In this document: piece by piece, positions 1 to 8,173 of the stretch
Layout of the letters: the number at the start of each line of letters is the position of its first letter
Numbering within the stretch: position 1 is the stretch's first letter
The notes under the pieces: model-generated
Told to the model about the DNA's origin: nothing
Seen by the model: only the letters and a program-made list of their open reading frames with translations
Databases searched by the model: none
Program-made: the position numbers and the translations under genes
Source: Actinoplanes utahensis
GTDB lineage: Bacteria > Actinomycetota > Actinomycetes > Mycobacteriales > Micromonosporaceae
DNA: 64,000 nt
Reading direction: 5' to 3'
Assembly (NCBI RefSeq): GCF_016862455.1
Contig: NZ_BOMZ01000077.1
Span: 1-64,000 of the forward strand

Positions 1-148
1 AGAGAACGCGCGTCGGGTCCCGTCGCCGCCCGCGCCCAGCGCGCTGACCGGCACGTACCGTAGTCACCCTTGATGACGCGGCGGCCCCTCCTCCGCAGCG
101 ACGTCGAGCAGGGGCGGGAGGTTGAACGGCAAGCTGAGCGTTGACCTT

Positions 149-526
149 TCACTCCCGGTTCAGCCGGGTCGGTGATGGCCCGGGTTCGGGTCGAGGATCG
201 CGAAAGCGGGCGGTTCGGCACGCTGGGAGGCGTCGGTGTCCTCCATCGACCGGAGAAGGTCGCCGTCCGGTGCCGGATATCCGTCCCGGGCGGAGCCGGC
301 TGCGGTCTCCGGAACGCGTCGATCCTCTCGTGGCGGGGCGCGATCCGTGTGGCGGGCTGCCGGAGGGCGAGGGTGGCGTGCACGGGAGAAGCCGTATCCG
401 GGCCTCGAGGATCCGCCAGTCGTATTCGGTGACCGGCGGGTCGTTGCCATCGGCGACCGTTTCGTAGAGTTCGACGGCTTCGCTGACGAGTTCGGCGGCA
501 CGTGCGGCGTGCTGATCGGGTGTCAT
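149..526 (-). CDS. hypothetical protein, possibly frameshifted
   Basis: I do not recognise this gene. The first 45 or so residues look like real coding sequence: an acidic amphipathic stretch containing AARAAELVSEAVELYETVAD and then YDWRILEARIRLL, with G/C-rich third codon positions. After that the frame becomes Arg/Pro-rich and loses its third-position bias. Another reading frame regains the bias, so the gene may carry a frameshift near position 390. The ATG overlaps the stop of the upstream zinc-finger gene (ATGA), which suggests translational coupling. No domain or function can be assigned, and the true 3' end is uncertain. Confidence 0.35.
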   Translation of the reverse strand: MTPDQHAARAAELVSEAVELYETVADGNDPPVTEYDWRILEARIRLLPCTPPSPSGSPPHGSRPATRGSTRSGDRSRLRPGRISGTGRRPSPVDGGHRRLPACRTARFRDPRPEPGPSPTRLNRE

Positions 527-768
527 GCCTTCCAACACTGCAGGTGTCCGCTGGCCGGGGCTGTCCCGGCGGCGTGCTGGACTGTCACCGCGGCCGTCCA
601 GCGTTCGTAGCCGCGCCGCCATTTGTTGTACCGGCCGGCGTGCACGGGCAGCAGGTGCGGGCGGCGGGACCGGCTGAAACGGCAGGGCTTCCCGGCGCCG
701 GCCTTGCAGTGGGGGCAGGTGTAGTCGGTGTAGCGGGGTGCGGGCGGGATGGTGAGGGTGTCGGCCAT
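523..768 (-). CDS. small zinc-finger protein
   Basis: An 81-residue protein with a compact metal-binding motif, CPHCKAGAGKPC, followed by basic residues and a His (RRPHLLPVHAGRY). This CxxC...C...H arrangement resembles the short zinc-binding domain common in actinobacterial and actinophage accessory proteins, which is usually assumed to bind nucleic acid. I chose the internal Met (MADTLTIPP) because the upstream extension looks noncoding. The next gene begins within its stop codon. The family likeness is from memory and the binding role is inferred. Confidence 0.55.
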   Translation of the reverse strand: MADTLTIPPAPRYTDYTCPHCKAGAGKPCRFSRSRRPHLLPVHAGRYNKWRRGYERWTAAVTVQHAAGTAPASGHLQCWKA

Positions 769-955
769 GACGGCTCCCGGATCTTGGTGTGTGGAACCCG
801 GAGATACCGCAAAACCGGCGGCTGTACCGTCGAGATGGTCACGGATTTTCACGGTGAACCGTGTTCGAGGCAGGGCTGGGGTCCGCGGGCCGGCAGATCA
901 GGCCGCGGTTTCCGGTTCTCGCGTCGGTTCGGTGGCCGGCGCGTACACGATCCGT

Positions 956-1360
956 TCACCCGGTGACCGGCAAGACGGGCTGGTGGTAGCCCGCCCTCGT
1001 CTGCTGACAGGCGCGCTCCAGATCGGCCGCGGCAACCTGCCAGGCCCGGCCGCCGTCCTTGGCGCTGCGTCCCATCGCGGCGGAACTCGCCACGATCTCT
1101 CCGTTGTCGCTGCGCCGCGCCTGCCGTCCTACATCGTCAGCCAGTAGCAGCCGTGCCGGTGCGTCCGTGGCCTGCCGCCAACCGGCTCGGAACTCTGCGC
1201 ATGCCTGACGGCCGTGCGGGTCCAAGCCGCCCGCAGACCCGTTCGGGCGCTCGGCAGCGATCACCGACCGCTCGTCACACCCGGCCATCGTCGCCATCGG
1301 CAGCGTCAGCAGGAGAGCGGCAACACCGCGACGCCACCGGCAACCAGTCATCATGCGCAT
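956..1360 (-). CDS. putative lipoprotein
   Basis: A 134-residue exported protein. It has a basic N-terminus (MRMMTGCRWRR), a hydrophobic stretch, and a lipobox-like TMAGC ending at Cys28, so it is probably a lipoprotein anchored on the outer face of the membrane. The mature part is soluble, with two Cys residues (QACAEF and ERACQQ) and no domain I recognise. A longer open frame continues upstream to 1771, but that part lacks coding character and the ATG at 1360 fits the signal peptide. Function unknown. Confidence 0.6.
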   Translation of the reverse strand: MRMMTGCRWRRGVAALLLTLPMATMAGCDERSVIAAERPNGSAGGLDPHGRQACAEFRAGWRQATDAPARLLLADDVGRQARRSDNGEIVASSAAMGRSAKDGGRAWQVAAADLERACQQTRAGYHQPVLPVTG

Positions 1361-1560
1361 GGTGCCGCCATACCCACCGGCCGGGACGCATGAAGCTCGC
1401 AGACTGCCCAGGTCACTCGGCCGAGGTAGGCGGCGGCCCCACCCCGTTACTCCTGCTCCTCGGGTCGAGTGAACCTGTCCGGCCGGGCGATCGAGATGCC
1501 CGTCCTCACTCGCCTTCGCCTGCTGAACCCAGCAAGCCCCAAAGGCTGGCAGACGAATCT

Positions 1561-2064
1561 CTACGCCGGCGGCCGCCCACGCTCGGAGACCACCACAGGC
1601 ACCTCCGCAGCCGGCCACACCTGCAATCGCACGCGCTCCATCGTCTGCGGATCCGCATCCGAGTCGATGCCGGCCCGATGGGCGCGATCGAGATCGGATC
1701 GGGACACGCGTAGCCGCAGCCAACCGGCTGCCACCGGAAACCGTCGGGCGTCGGGCTCGAAGTCGGTGCATCCCATGACCACCAGGTGTCCCGACGAGCA
1801 GCGAAGACTGGCTTCCGCGACATGATCGAAGTCGACGCTGTCGTCGGACGGCTGCCCGTCCAGCAGTTCGACACCGACACCGACACCGACGTCGACGTCG
1901 ACCGTGGTGCCGGCTGCGACCGCGTCTCGGCCGACGGCTACCTGATCATCCATTGCCTGATCGGTCCACTCGTCGCCGAGGTCCGTCTCCGATCCCTCGT
2001 CGAGGACGTGGATCTGGTGGTAGTCCGCGAACAAGGTCAACTCAGCCACGCTGTCATGATGCAC
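1561..2064 (-). CDS. ComJ-like protein
   Basis: A 167-residue protein with the pattern FADYHQIHVLDE, then EWTDQAM, then a long beta-rich region. This resembles Bacillus ComJ (SYHQFTV...DWTDEAI), the small protein that inhibits the competence nuclease NucA; the comparison is from memory. I chose the GTG start at 2064 because GGAGG lies 5 bases upstream, although an in-frame ATG occurs at 2094. A run of alternating Val, Asp and Gly residues (TTVDVDVGVGVGVELL) sits where ComJ has beta strands. No NucA-like nuclease is adjacent, so its partner is unknown. It could instead be a general beta-sandwich module used in toxin-immunity contexts. Confidence 0.5.
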   Translation of the reverse strand: MHHDSVAELTLFADYHQIHVLDEGSETDLGDEWTDQAMDDQVAVGRDAVAAGTTVDVDVGVGVGVELLDGQPSDDSVDFDHVAEASLRCSSGHLVVMGCTDFEPDARRFPVAAGWLRLRVSRSDLDRAHRAGIDSDADPQTMERVRLQVWPAAEVPVVVSERGRPPA

Positions 2065-2438
2065 ATCCGCCTCCGCGGTTCGCGCACGACGCACGGCTGC
2101 AAGATGATCCGGTGCACCCAGGTGGTGTCACTTCCCATGACCATTGATCATCATGGTCCGGACGCGAGCCGGGGCCGTGACCAGGACCTTGGGGCCCCGG
2201 TGGGCGACGGCGCCGGTGGTGAGCGGGCGCGAGAACGGTCGGACTGGCGGCGAGCGAACGAGCGCGCGTGCCAGATTCAGGCCCGGCGAGATTCGCTCCG
2301 CAGAAGATCAAAACCGGCACGCCCATGTCCACCGGCACAGTGCCGCCGGGTGTCCGTCCCGCGAGCCTGGGCATTCAGCGGATGTGGTCTGGGGAGTACG
2401 CGTGACGCGGCTCATCGGGGACGTGCACTTGCCGCTAG
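2065..2438. other. gene-poor intergenic region
   Basis: No convincing gene is visible between the ComJ-like gene and the operator ahead of the DJ-1 gene. Open frames here lack coding character. It presumably carries the promoters of the two divergent neighbours, but I see no clear -35/-10 pair. Confidence 0.4.
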
Positions 2439-2453
2439 TAGACCAGTCGTCTA
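2439..2453. promoter_or_regulatory. TetR-type operator, copy 1
   Basis: TAGACCAGTCGTCTA is a partial palindrome with TAGAC/GTCTA arms, 67 bases before the DJ-1/PfpI start codon. Its exact reverse complement lies just upstream of the tetR gene at 3236-3250. Two identical sites flanking one gene and preceding its regulator strongly suggest binding by that TetR protein. Confidence 0.75.
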
Positions 2454-2520
2454 GGGTTCGGTTCGTGGCCGGCGAGGCCGCACCGGACCGTAAGGCCCGC
2501 AGTGAACGAAGGGTTCCGAC

Positions 2521-3213
2521 ATGAACGTTCTGATCGTTCTGACCTCGCACGACGAGCTGGGCTCCACGGGCCGCAAGACCGGCTTCTGGCTGGAGGAGCT
2601 CGCGGCGCCGTATTACCGGCTCAAGCAGGCCGGCGCCACCGTCACCCTGGCGTCGCCGAAGGGTGGGCGCCCGCCGCTGGATCCGAAGAGCAACGAGCCC
2701 GGCTCCCAGACCGACGACACCCGCCGGTTCGAGGCGGATGCGGAGGCGTCGGCAGCGCTGGACGCGACGGTGGTGCTGAGCACGGTGGACCCGGCCGACT
2801 ACGACGCGGTGTTCTACCCGGGCGGCCACGGCCCGTTGTGGGACCTGGCCGAGGACGCCGACTCGCGGAACATCATCGAGACCACGCTGCGTTCGGGCAA
2901 GCCGGTGGCGCTGGTCTGCCACGCGCCGGGTGTGCTGCGGCACGTCACCGACGAGGACGGCGCGCCGCTGGTGCGGGGGCGCACGGTGACCGGGTTCGCC
3001 AACACCGAGGAGGAGGGCGTCGGCCTGACCGAGGTCGTGCCGTTCCTGGTCGAGGACGAGCTCAAGGCCAAGGGTGGCGTCTACTCCAAGGGCGCCGACT
3101 GGGGCTCCTACGTGGTGCGCGACGGGCTGCTGATCACCGGCCAGAACCCGGCGTCGTCGGCCGAGGCCGCGGACGTGCTGGTGGGGCTGCTCGGCGAGCG
3201 CGCCACCGCGTGA
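2521..3213 (+). CDS. DJ-1/PfpI family protein (Hsp31/glyoxalase III-like)
   Basis: A 230-residue cytoplasmic protein of the class I glutamine amidotransferase-like superfamily. The nucleophile elbow is ALVCHAPGVL with Cys133 and His134; YPGGHGPLWDL precedes it, and an acidic pair near residues 25-26 (WLEELAAPYY) could supply the catalytic Glu. Length and motifs fit the Hsp31-like branch, known for glutathione-independent glyoxalase or deglycase-type activity on methylglyoxal. Substrate here is inferred. A TetR gene follows 58 bases downstream, and the same operator precedes both genes, so this is probably an aldehyde- or electrophile-inducible detoxification pair. Confidence 0.85.
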   Translation: MNVLIVLTSHDELGSTGRKTGFWLEELAAPYYRLKQAGATVTLASPKGGRPPLDPKSNEPGSQTDDTRRFEADAEASAALDATVVLSTVDPADYDAVFYPGGHGPLWDLAEDADSRNIIETTLRSGKPVALVCHAPGVLRHVTDEDGAPLVRGRTVTGFANTEEEGVGLTEVVPFLVEDELKAKGGVYSKGADWGSYVVRDGLLITGQNPASSAEAADVLVGLLGERATA

Positions 3214-3235
3214 CCGCAGGGCCATGTCGTCGCGA

Positions 3236-3250
3236 TAGACGACTGGTCTA
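3236..3250. promoter_or_regulatory. TetR-type operator, copy 2
   Basis: TAGACGACTGGTCTA is the exact reverse complement of the site at 2439-2453 and ends 21 bases before the tetR start codon. It is probably the autoregulatory operator of that gene. TAGAC...GTCTA arms are, as I recall, typical of NemR-type regulators. Confidence 0.75.
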
Positions 3251-3271
3251 ATGGCCCCGTAGGCTGCCGGG

Positions 3272-3865
3272 ATGACCACCAGGAACCTGAACCGGGACAC
3301 GCGAGCCGACCTGCTGTCGGCCGCGGAGCGGATTTTCGCGCACAAGGGTTACGCCGCGGTCGGGATCAACGAGGTGCTGTCCAGTGTCGGTGTGCCGAAG
3401 GGCTCCTTCTATCACTACTTCAGGTCGAAGGACGCCTTCGGTGAGGCGGTCATCGCGCGTTACTTCCAGCAGTACCTGGCGGAGATGGACGAGATCCTGA
3501 ACGGCGCCGGCCAGGACGGGGCCGCGAGGATCCTGGCGTATTTCGCGTCCTGGCGGGAGTCGCAGAGCTTCGGCGACTGCGCGGGCAAGTGCCTGGCGGT
3601 CAAGCTCGGGGCCGAGGTGGCGGACATGTCCGAGCCCATGCGCCTGGCCCTGAAGGCGGGCACCACGGAGATCGTCGATCGCTTGGAGCGCGCGATCATC
3701 GGCGCCGCCGGCGACGGCTCCTCGCCGTTCACCGGGGACGCCCGCGCGACCGCCGAGGCTCTGTATCAGCTGTGGACGGGGGCCAGCGTCATGGCCAAGG
3801 TGCACCGCACCCTGGCCCCCCTCGACACCGCGAGCACGGTGACCCGTCAACTGCTCGGGATCTGA
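3272..3865 (+). CDS. TetR/AcrR regulator, NemR-like
   Basis: A 197-residue repressor. The N-terminal helix-turn-helix reads INEVLSSVGVPKGSFYHYF. The ligand domain contains FGDCAGKCLAVKLGAEVADM, with two closely spaced Cys residues followed by the KLGAEVADMSEPMR segment that I associate with the NemR/AcuR branch. E. coli NemR senses electrophiles and reactive chlorine through a Cys in this position. The gene follows a DJ-1/PfpI gene, and identical operators precede both, so it likely represses both and releases DNA when its Cys residues are modified. The inducer is inferred. Confidence 0.85.
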   Translation: MTTRNLNRDTRADLLSAAERIFAHKGYAAVGINEVLSSVGVPKGSFYHYFRSKDAFGEAVIARYFQQYLAEMDEILNGAGQDGAARILAYFASWRESQSFGDCAGKCLAVKLGAEVADMSEPMRLALKAGTTEIVDRLERAIIGAAGDGSSPFTGDARATAEALYQLWTGASVMAKVHRTLAPLDTASTVTRQLLGI

Positions 3866-3872
3866 CCGTGGG

Positions 3873-5141
3873 CTAACTCGCCCGGTCGGCGACGGCGTGG
3901 GCGGGCAGCTCGTCGGCGGGCGGCGGGTCCGTCCCGGCGCCGGGCAGGGCGGCGTGGCGGATGCCGGAGCTGAAGGTGGCGGTGAGGGCGGACAGGCCCA
4001 CGAAAGCCGCGAAGAACAGCACCGCGGTGGACGCCGACCAGGTGGCCAGGAGCAGGCCGCCGAGGATGGGGGCGAGGGCGGCCATCGAGGTGGCGACGAA
4101 CATGACGACGCTGATCACCCGGCCCTGCAGACGGTCCGGGGTGACGGCGGCCTGGAAACCGAAGAGCGCGGCGTTGCAGGCGGGACCCAGGAACACGGCC
4201 AGGCCCAGGGGTACGGCGGCGGCGATGCTGGACGTGAGCAGCGAGGCGGTGGCCAGCAGACCGGCGGCGGCCCAGCAGATGACGCGGGTGAGGGTGGGCA
4301 GACTGAGGCGGCTCTGCAGGGCGGGGGCGAAGGCGGCGCCGAGGAGGCCGCCGGCGGCGACGATGGTCTCGGTGAGGCCGATGACGCCGGGCTGGGTGCC
4401 GTTCTGCTGCAACGCCACGATCAGCGTGAACAGGACGCCACCGATGGCGAAGTTCAACGGGGCGGCGACCAGCAGCAGGGCGCGCAGGAACGGGTTGGCG
4501 AGCACGAACCGGACACCTTCGGTGAGCGCGGCCCCGTACGTCTGCGGCTCCTCGTCTCTGTCGCTCTGCAACGGTCTGCGGATGAACAGCACGGCGACGA
4601 TGGAGATCAGGTAGGAGATGACGTTGCCGATGAACGGCACGGCGTGACCGATGCTGAACAGCACGCCGCCGAGCGGGGGACCGGCGAGGGAGACCCCGTA
4701 CGAACGGGCCTCGTTGCGGGCCACCGCGGCGGGTAGCTGCTCCACCGGGACGATGCTGCGCAGCGACGCGTCCTCGGCGGTGCTGAACAGGGCGCTGCCG
4801 GCCGCGTCGAGGACCGCGACGACGAGGATCAGGGCCAGCCCGGCGCTGCCGGTGAAGACGGCGACGGCCAGGGCGCCGAACGCGACCAGCCGCAGCAGGT
4901 CACAGAGGATCATGACGCGGCGGCGGTCGAACCGGTCGGCGAGCACGCCGGCCGGCAACCGGAACGCGAGCCGGGCGACGTGCGAGGCGGTGCCGACGAC
5001 CCCGGCGCTGACCGGGTCCCCGGTCTCCACCAGCACGAGCAGGGCGAGTGCCAGGGAGGCGACGCCGTCGCCCAGGTCGGACAGGGCCTGCGAGGTCCAC
5101 AGCAGGTTGAACTCGCGGTTGCGCCACAGACTTCTCATCAC
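3873..5141 (-). CDS. MFS exporter (EntS/MFS_3 type)
   Basis: A 422-residue membrane protein with about 12 hydrophobic segments and the MFS loop motif GVLADRFDRRRVM after the second helix. The overall pattern (NREFNLLWTSQALSDLGDGV at the N-terminus and VTPDRLQGRVISV in the second half) fits the EntS-like exporter family, which often moves siderophores and peptide natural products. It is the last gene of the leftward biosynthetic operon, and its ATG overlaps the stop of the alcohol dehydrogenase gene. I infer that it exports the cluster's peptide and may confer self-resistance. The neighbouring tetR gene is convergent and probably unrelated. Confidence 0.85.
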   Translation of the reverse strand: MMRSLWRNREFNLLWTSQALSDLGDGVASLALALLVLVETGDPVSAGVVGTASHVARLAFRLPAGVLADRFDRRRVMILCDLLRLVAFGALAVAVFTGSAGLALILVVAVLDAAGSALFSTAEDASLRSIVPVEQLPAAVARNEARSYGVSLAGPPLGGVLFSIGHAVPFIGNVISYLISIVAVLFIRRPLQSDRDEEPQTYGAALTEGVRFVLANPFLRALLLVAAPLNFAIGGVLFTLIVALQQNGTQPGVIGLTETIVAAGGLLGAAFAPALQSRLSLPTLTRVICWAAAGLLATASLLTSSIAAAVPLGLAVFLGPACNAALFGFQAAVTPDRLQGRVISVVMFVATSMAALAPILGGLLLATWSASTAVLFFAAFVGLSALTATFSSGIRHAALPGAGTDPPPADELPAHAVADRAS

Positions 5142-6181
5142 GAGCCTTCCACGGGCAGGGTGGCGGTGTCGACGACGAACCGGTAGCGCACGTCGGCACT
5201 GAGCACCCGCTCGTACGCCTCGTTGATCCGGTCCGCGGCGATGATCTCGACGTCGGCGCCGATCCGGTGGGTGGCGCAGAACTCCAGCATCTCCCGGGTC
5301 TCCGCGATGCCGCCGATCAGCGATCCGGCCAGGGAGCGCCGGGCGTCGATGAGGGAGAACGCGTTCAGGGTGAGCGGGGCGGCGGGGGCGCCGACGTTGA
5401 CCAGGGTGCCGTCGACGGCGACCAGGCTGAGGTAGGCGTCCAGGTCCACGGCCGAGCCGGCGGTGTTGAGGATCAGGTCGAACCGGCCGGCGAGCCGTTC
5501 CACGGAGTCGATGACGTGGTAGTGGTCGGCGCCCAGCCGGACGGCGTCCTCCTGCTTCTTGTACGACCGGGACAGCACCGTCACCTCGGCGCCGAGCGCG
5601 TGGCCGATCCGCACGGCCAGGTGGCCCAGCCCGCCGAGGCCGACGACGGCGAGGCGGGTGCCGGGCCCGGCGTTCCAGCGGCGCAGCGGGGAGTACGTGG
5701 TGATGCCCGCGCAGAGCAGCGGGGCGGCGGTCGCCGGGTCCAGGCCGTCCGGCAGGGGCAGCACGAAGTCCTCGTCGACGACGATGTGGCCGGCGTAGCC
5801 GCCCTGGGTGACGGCGCCGTCCCGGCCGATCGCGCCGTAGGTGCCGACCATGCCGGACCGGCAGTACTGCTCGTTGCCGGCGCGGCAGTCGGCGCAGGTC
5901 CGGCAGGAGTCGACGATGCAGCCGACGCCGACCCGGTCGCCGGCCCGGTGCCGGGTGACGCCGGAGCCGGTCGCGGTGACGACGCCGGTGATCTCGTGCC
6001 CGGGCACCAGCGGGTACGGCCGCGGGCCCCAGTCGCCGCGGACGGTGTGGATGTCGGAGTGGCAGATCCCGGCGTACCCGATCGCGATGAGCACGTCGTG
6101 CGGGCCGGGGTCGCGCCGTTCGATGAGGGTGGGTGCCAGCGGTTCACCCGGTGCGGGCGCCGCGTAGGCGGGTACGTGCAC
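5138..6181 (-). CDS. zinc-dependent alcohol/aldehyde reductase
   Basis: A 347-residue medium-chain dehydrogenase of the cinnamyl-alcohol/YahK type. The catalytic zinc site is seen as GICHSDIHT and GHEITG, the structural zinc site as SCRTCADCRAGNEQYC, and the cofactor loop as VVGLGGLGHLAV. Members of this group usually reduce aldehydes with NADPH. It lies between the amidinohydrolase and the exporter in the leftward operon, so it probably reduces an aldehyde made in the pathway; one candidate is the product of the ThDP enzyme. A paralogue of the same length lies outside the cluster at 35302-36345. Substrate unknown. Confidence 0.85.
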   Translation of the reverse strand: MHVPAYAAPAPGEPLAPTLIERRDPGPHDVLIAIGYAGICHSDIHTVRGDWGPRPYPLVPGHEITGVVTATGSGVTRHRAGDRVGVGCIVDSCRTCADCRAGNEQYCRSGMVGTYGAIGRDGAVTQGGYAGHIVVDEDFVLPLPDGLDPATAAPLLCAGITTYSPLRRWNAGPGTRLAVVGLGGLGHLAVRIGHALGAEVTVLSRSYKKQEDAVRLGADHYHVIDSVERLAGRFDLILNTAGSAVDLDAYLSLVAVDGTLVNVGAPAAPLTLNAFSLIDARRSLAGSLIGGIAETREMLEFCATHRIGADVEIIAADRINEAYERVLSADVRYRFVVDTATLPVEGS

Positions 6182-6256
6182 TGTGTCTGCTCCGTGTCGG
6201 CGTGGCCGGTCCGTCCGGGGCGTGGCGGCGCCCCGGACGGACCGGCGAGGGTGTGG

Positions 6257-7105
6257 TCAGGCGAGCGGGCTGAGATGCCCCGCCCGGTGCAGCAGGTCGA
6301 GGTCGAGGGCCATGCAGCGGATGCCGCCGCCGGCCTTGAGGAACTCGCCGACCGGTGCGATCCGGACGGTGAAGCCCCGGCTCTCCAGTTCGGCGCGGAT
6401 CCGGGGCGGGCAGGCCGGCATGATCGCGGTGCGCCCGACCATCACCGCGTTGGCGCTGAACGTCAGCGCCTCCTCGATGCTGATCAGAAGCGGTTCGGGT
6501 ACGAGTTTCTCGACCGCCCGCTGCCCCTCGGAGTCCCACACGTCCGGCGCGTACATCGCCTGCCGCTCGTCGAGCGGGAAGAACGACATGTCCAGGTGGT
6601 AGAACCGCGGATCGACGATCGGCACGGTGACCACCGGCACCCCGAGAACCCGGGACAGGTGTTCGGCCGCGGCCGGTGAGGTGCGCGGCCCGTTGCCGCA
6701 CAGCAGCCCGTCCGCGAACCGGACGACGTCGCCGCCCTCCAGGTACATGTCCGGATCATCCGGCCACGGGATCTCGGTGAAGCCCCGTTCGAGGAGCCAG
6801 TCCGCCCCGTGCGCGGCCTCGTCGCGGCGTTCCGGGTGCCGGAACCGGCCGCGGACGAACCGGTCGCCGTCGACGACCCCGACGTCGGTGGGGAACACCA
6901 TGTCCGACAGGCCGGGCAGGGACGGGAAGTGGTGCACCACCGCCCCGGCGGCCCGTAGTTCGGACACCAGCCCGAACCATTCGTTCCAGCTCTGCTCACG
7001 GTCCGGGCGGCGTTCGGTCGTCATCCACGGGTTGATCTCGAAGGTGACGTCGAAGTGGTCGGGGCTGCACAGCAGGAACCTGCGCGGCGTGTCGGTGATG
7101 TGCAC
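6257..7105 (-). CDS. DDAH/amidinotransferase-fold arginine-modifying enzyme
   Basis: A 282-residue enzyme of the guanidino-modifying superfamily, close in length and motifs to dimethylargininase. It shows FEINPWM near the N-terminus, DMYLEGGDVVRF in the middle, FYHLDMSFFPL with the catalytic His, and the C-terminal GGGIRCMALDL with the catalytic Cys. Family members hydrolyse or transfer the guanidino group through a Cys-amidino intermediate. I chose the GTG at 7105, which has AGAGG upstream; longer frames are shadows. It sits 29 bases after a VioC-like arginine hydroxylase gene, so the likely substrate is arginine or 3-hydroxyarginine, giving a citrulline- or ornithine-type residue for the peptide. 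The exact reaction is inferred. Confidence 0.75.
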   Translation of the reverse strand: MHITDTPRRFLLCSPDHFDVTFEINPWMTTERRPDREQSWNEWFGLVSELRAAGAVVHHFPSLPGLSDMVFPTDVGVVDGDRFVRGRFRHPERRDEAAHGADWLLERGFTEIPWPDDPDMYLEGGDVVRFADGLLCGNGPRTSPAAAEHLSRVLGVPVVTVPIVDPRFYHLDMSFFPLDERQAMYAPDVWDSEGQRAVEKLVPEPLLISIEEALTFSANAVMVGRTAIMPACPPRIRAELESRGFTVRIAPVGEFLKAGGGIRCMALDLDLLHRAGHLSPLA

Positions 7106-7134
7106 GGGAGACCTCTTCCGGTCGGGGCGACGGG

Positions 7135-8154
7135 TCACAGCAGGATGCGGGATCCGGCGCCGGCCCGGATCGCCCGCGAGGCGCGCAGGTCCCGGCTGAC
7201 GACGATCTTCTTGAGCCAGCGGTCCCGGCCGTCGTACGCGGCCCGGAACGGCCGCCGCCCGTGCACGGCCCGGAAGTTGTCGATGAACAGGATCTCCCCG
7301 GCCCGCACGACGATGTCCTGCAGGCAGCCGTCGAGCTGCTTGGTCGCCAGGGTGAGGGCGTTCTCGGCCTCGGTGTCGCCGGGCACGGCCGACATGAAGT
7401 ACGGGTCGATCCGCAGGTAGGGCCGGTCGGCGCCGCCGAAGAGGACCGCCGCGGGCACCGGGTCGTCGCCGATCTGCATGATCGTCGAGTTCGGCCCGGC
7501 GTCCCGGCGGGCGTTGGCGAGGTGCTCGTCGTCCGGCCGGATCAGGAACCGCGGCTCGGCCAGCACCCGCATCACGTCGTCGGGCAGGTTGAGCGCGAGG
7601 ACGCTGGCGTGCGTGGTCGGCACCGCGGTGTGGTTGCGCATGCCCATCAGGCCCAGGTAGTCGCACCGGTACGGGTGGAACCCGTCCTCGGTGTGCCATT
7701 CGAGCAGGTCGGCGCTGCCGTGCCCGCTCTGCTGGTGCTCCTCGCCGCGGATCGGGATGACGTTGTGGATCAGGTTGCCGCCCTGCAGGGTGGACCAGCC
7801 GAACGGCTCGCCGAGCACGGTGGCGACCAGCATGAAGTAGATCTCCTCGCGCCGGGTCGACGCCGGGTCCGCCTGCTTCGACCAGTGCGGCGGGGTCGCC
7901 CCGATCGCGGCGTCGTCGACCGGGAAGCCCCGCACGACGAGGGCGCTGGCCGGTTCGGACAGCCGGAACGTGCGCAGGAAGCGGGTCAGCCCGGTGGGCA
8001 GCCCGGCCGCGAGCCGCGGGGCGTCCAGCAGGAAGGCGGTGTCCTGCGGGTCCCGGTGGTCCGCGCCGATGTCGCTGATCAGGGTCTCGATGGCGGCCAG
8101 TTCGCGGTCGGTGAGGTCATAGTGGGTGACGTCGTGAAGGGTGGTGGTGTTCAT
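7135..8154 (-). CDS. VioC/AsnO-like Fe(II)/2-oxoglutarate amino-acid beta-hydroxylase
   Basis: A 339-residue clavaminate-synthase-like oxygenase. Iron ligands are visible as LEWHTEDGFHPY (His-x-Glu) and the distal His in FIDNFRAVHGRRPF, followed by an Arg for 2-oxoglutarate. The sequence around CDYLGLMGMRNH fits the group of free amino-acid 3-hydroxylases that includes VioC (arginine, viomycin) and AsnO (asparagine). The next gene encodes a guanidino-modifying enzyme, so arginine is the favoured substrate. It lies 19 bases after NRPS1 in the same operon. It would act on the free amino acid in the cytoplasm before adenylation; substrate choice and stereochemistry are inferred. Confidence 0.82.
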   Translation of the reverse strand: MNTTTLHDVTHYDLTDRELAAIETLISDIGADHRDPQDTAFLLDAPRLAAGLPTGLTRFLRTFRLSEPASALVVRGFPVDDAAIGATPPHWSKQADPASTRREEIYFMLVATVLGEPFGWSTLQGGNLIHNVIPIRGEEHQQSGHGSADLLEWHTEDGFHPYRCDYLGLMGMRNHTAVPTTHASVLALNLPDDVMRVLAEPRFLIRPDDEHLANARRDAGPNSTIMQIGDDPVPAAVLFGGADRPYLRIDPYFMSAVPGDTEAENALTLATKQLDGCLQDIVVRAGEILFIDNFRAVHGRRPFRAAYDGRDRWLKKIVVSRDLRASRAIRAGAGSRILL

Positions 8155-8173
8155 CGCGGCCTTCCGTGGCAGT

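Noticed and set aside
149..2064. Prophage or integrated element at the left end
   Set aside because: A phage-like zinc-finger protein alone is weak evidence. No integrase, attachment site or structural genes are visible.
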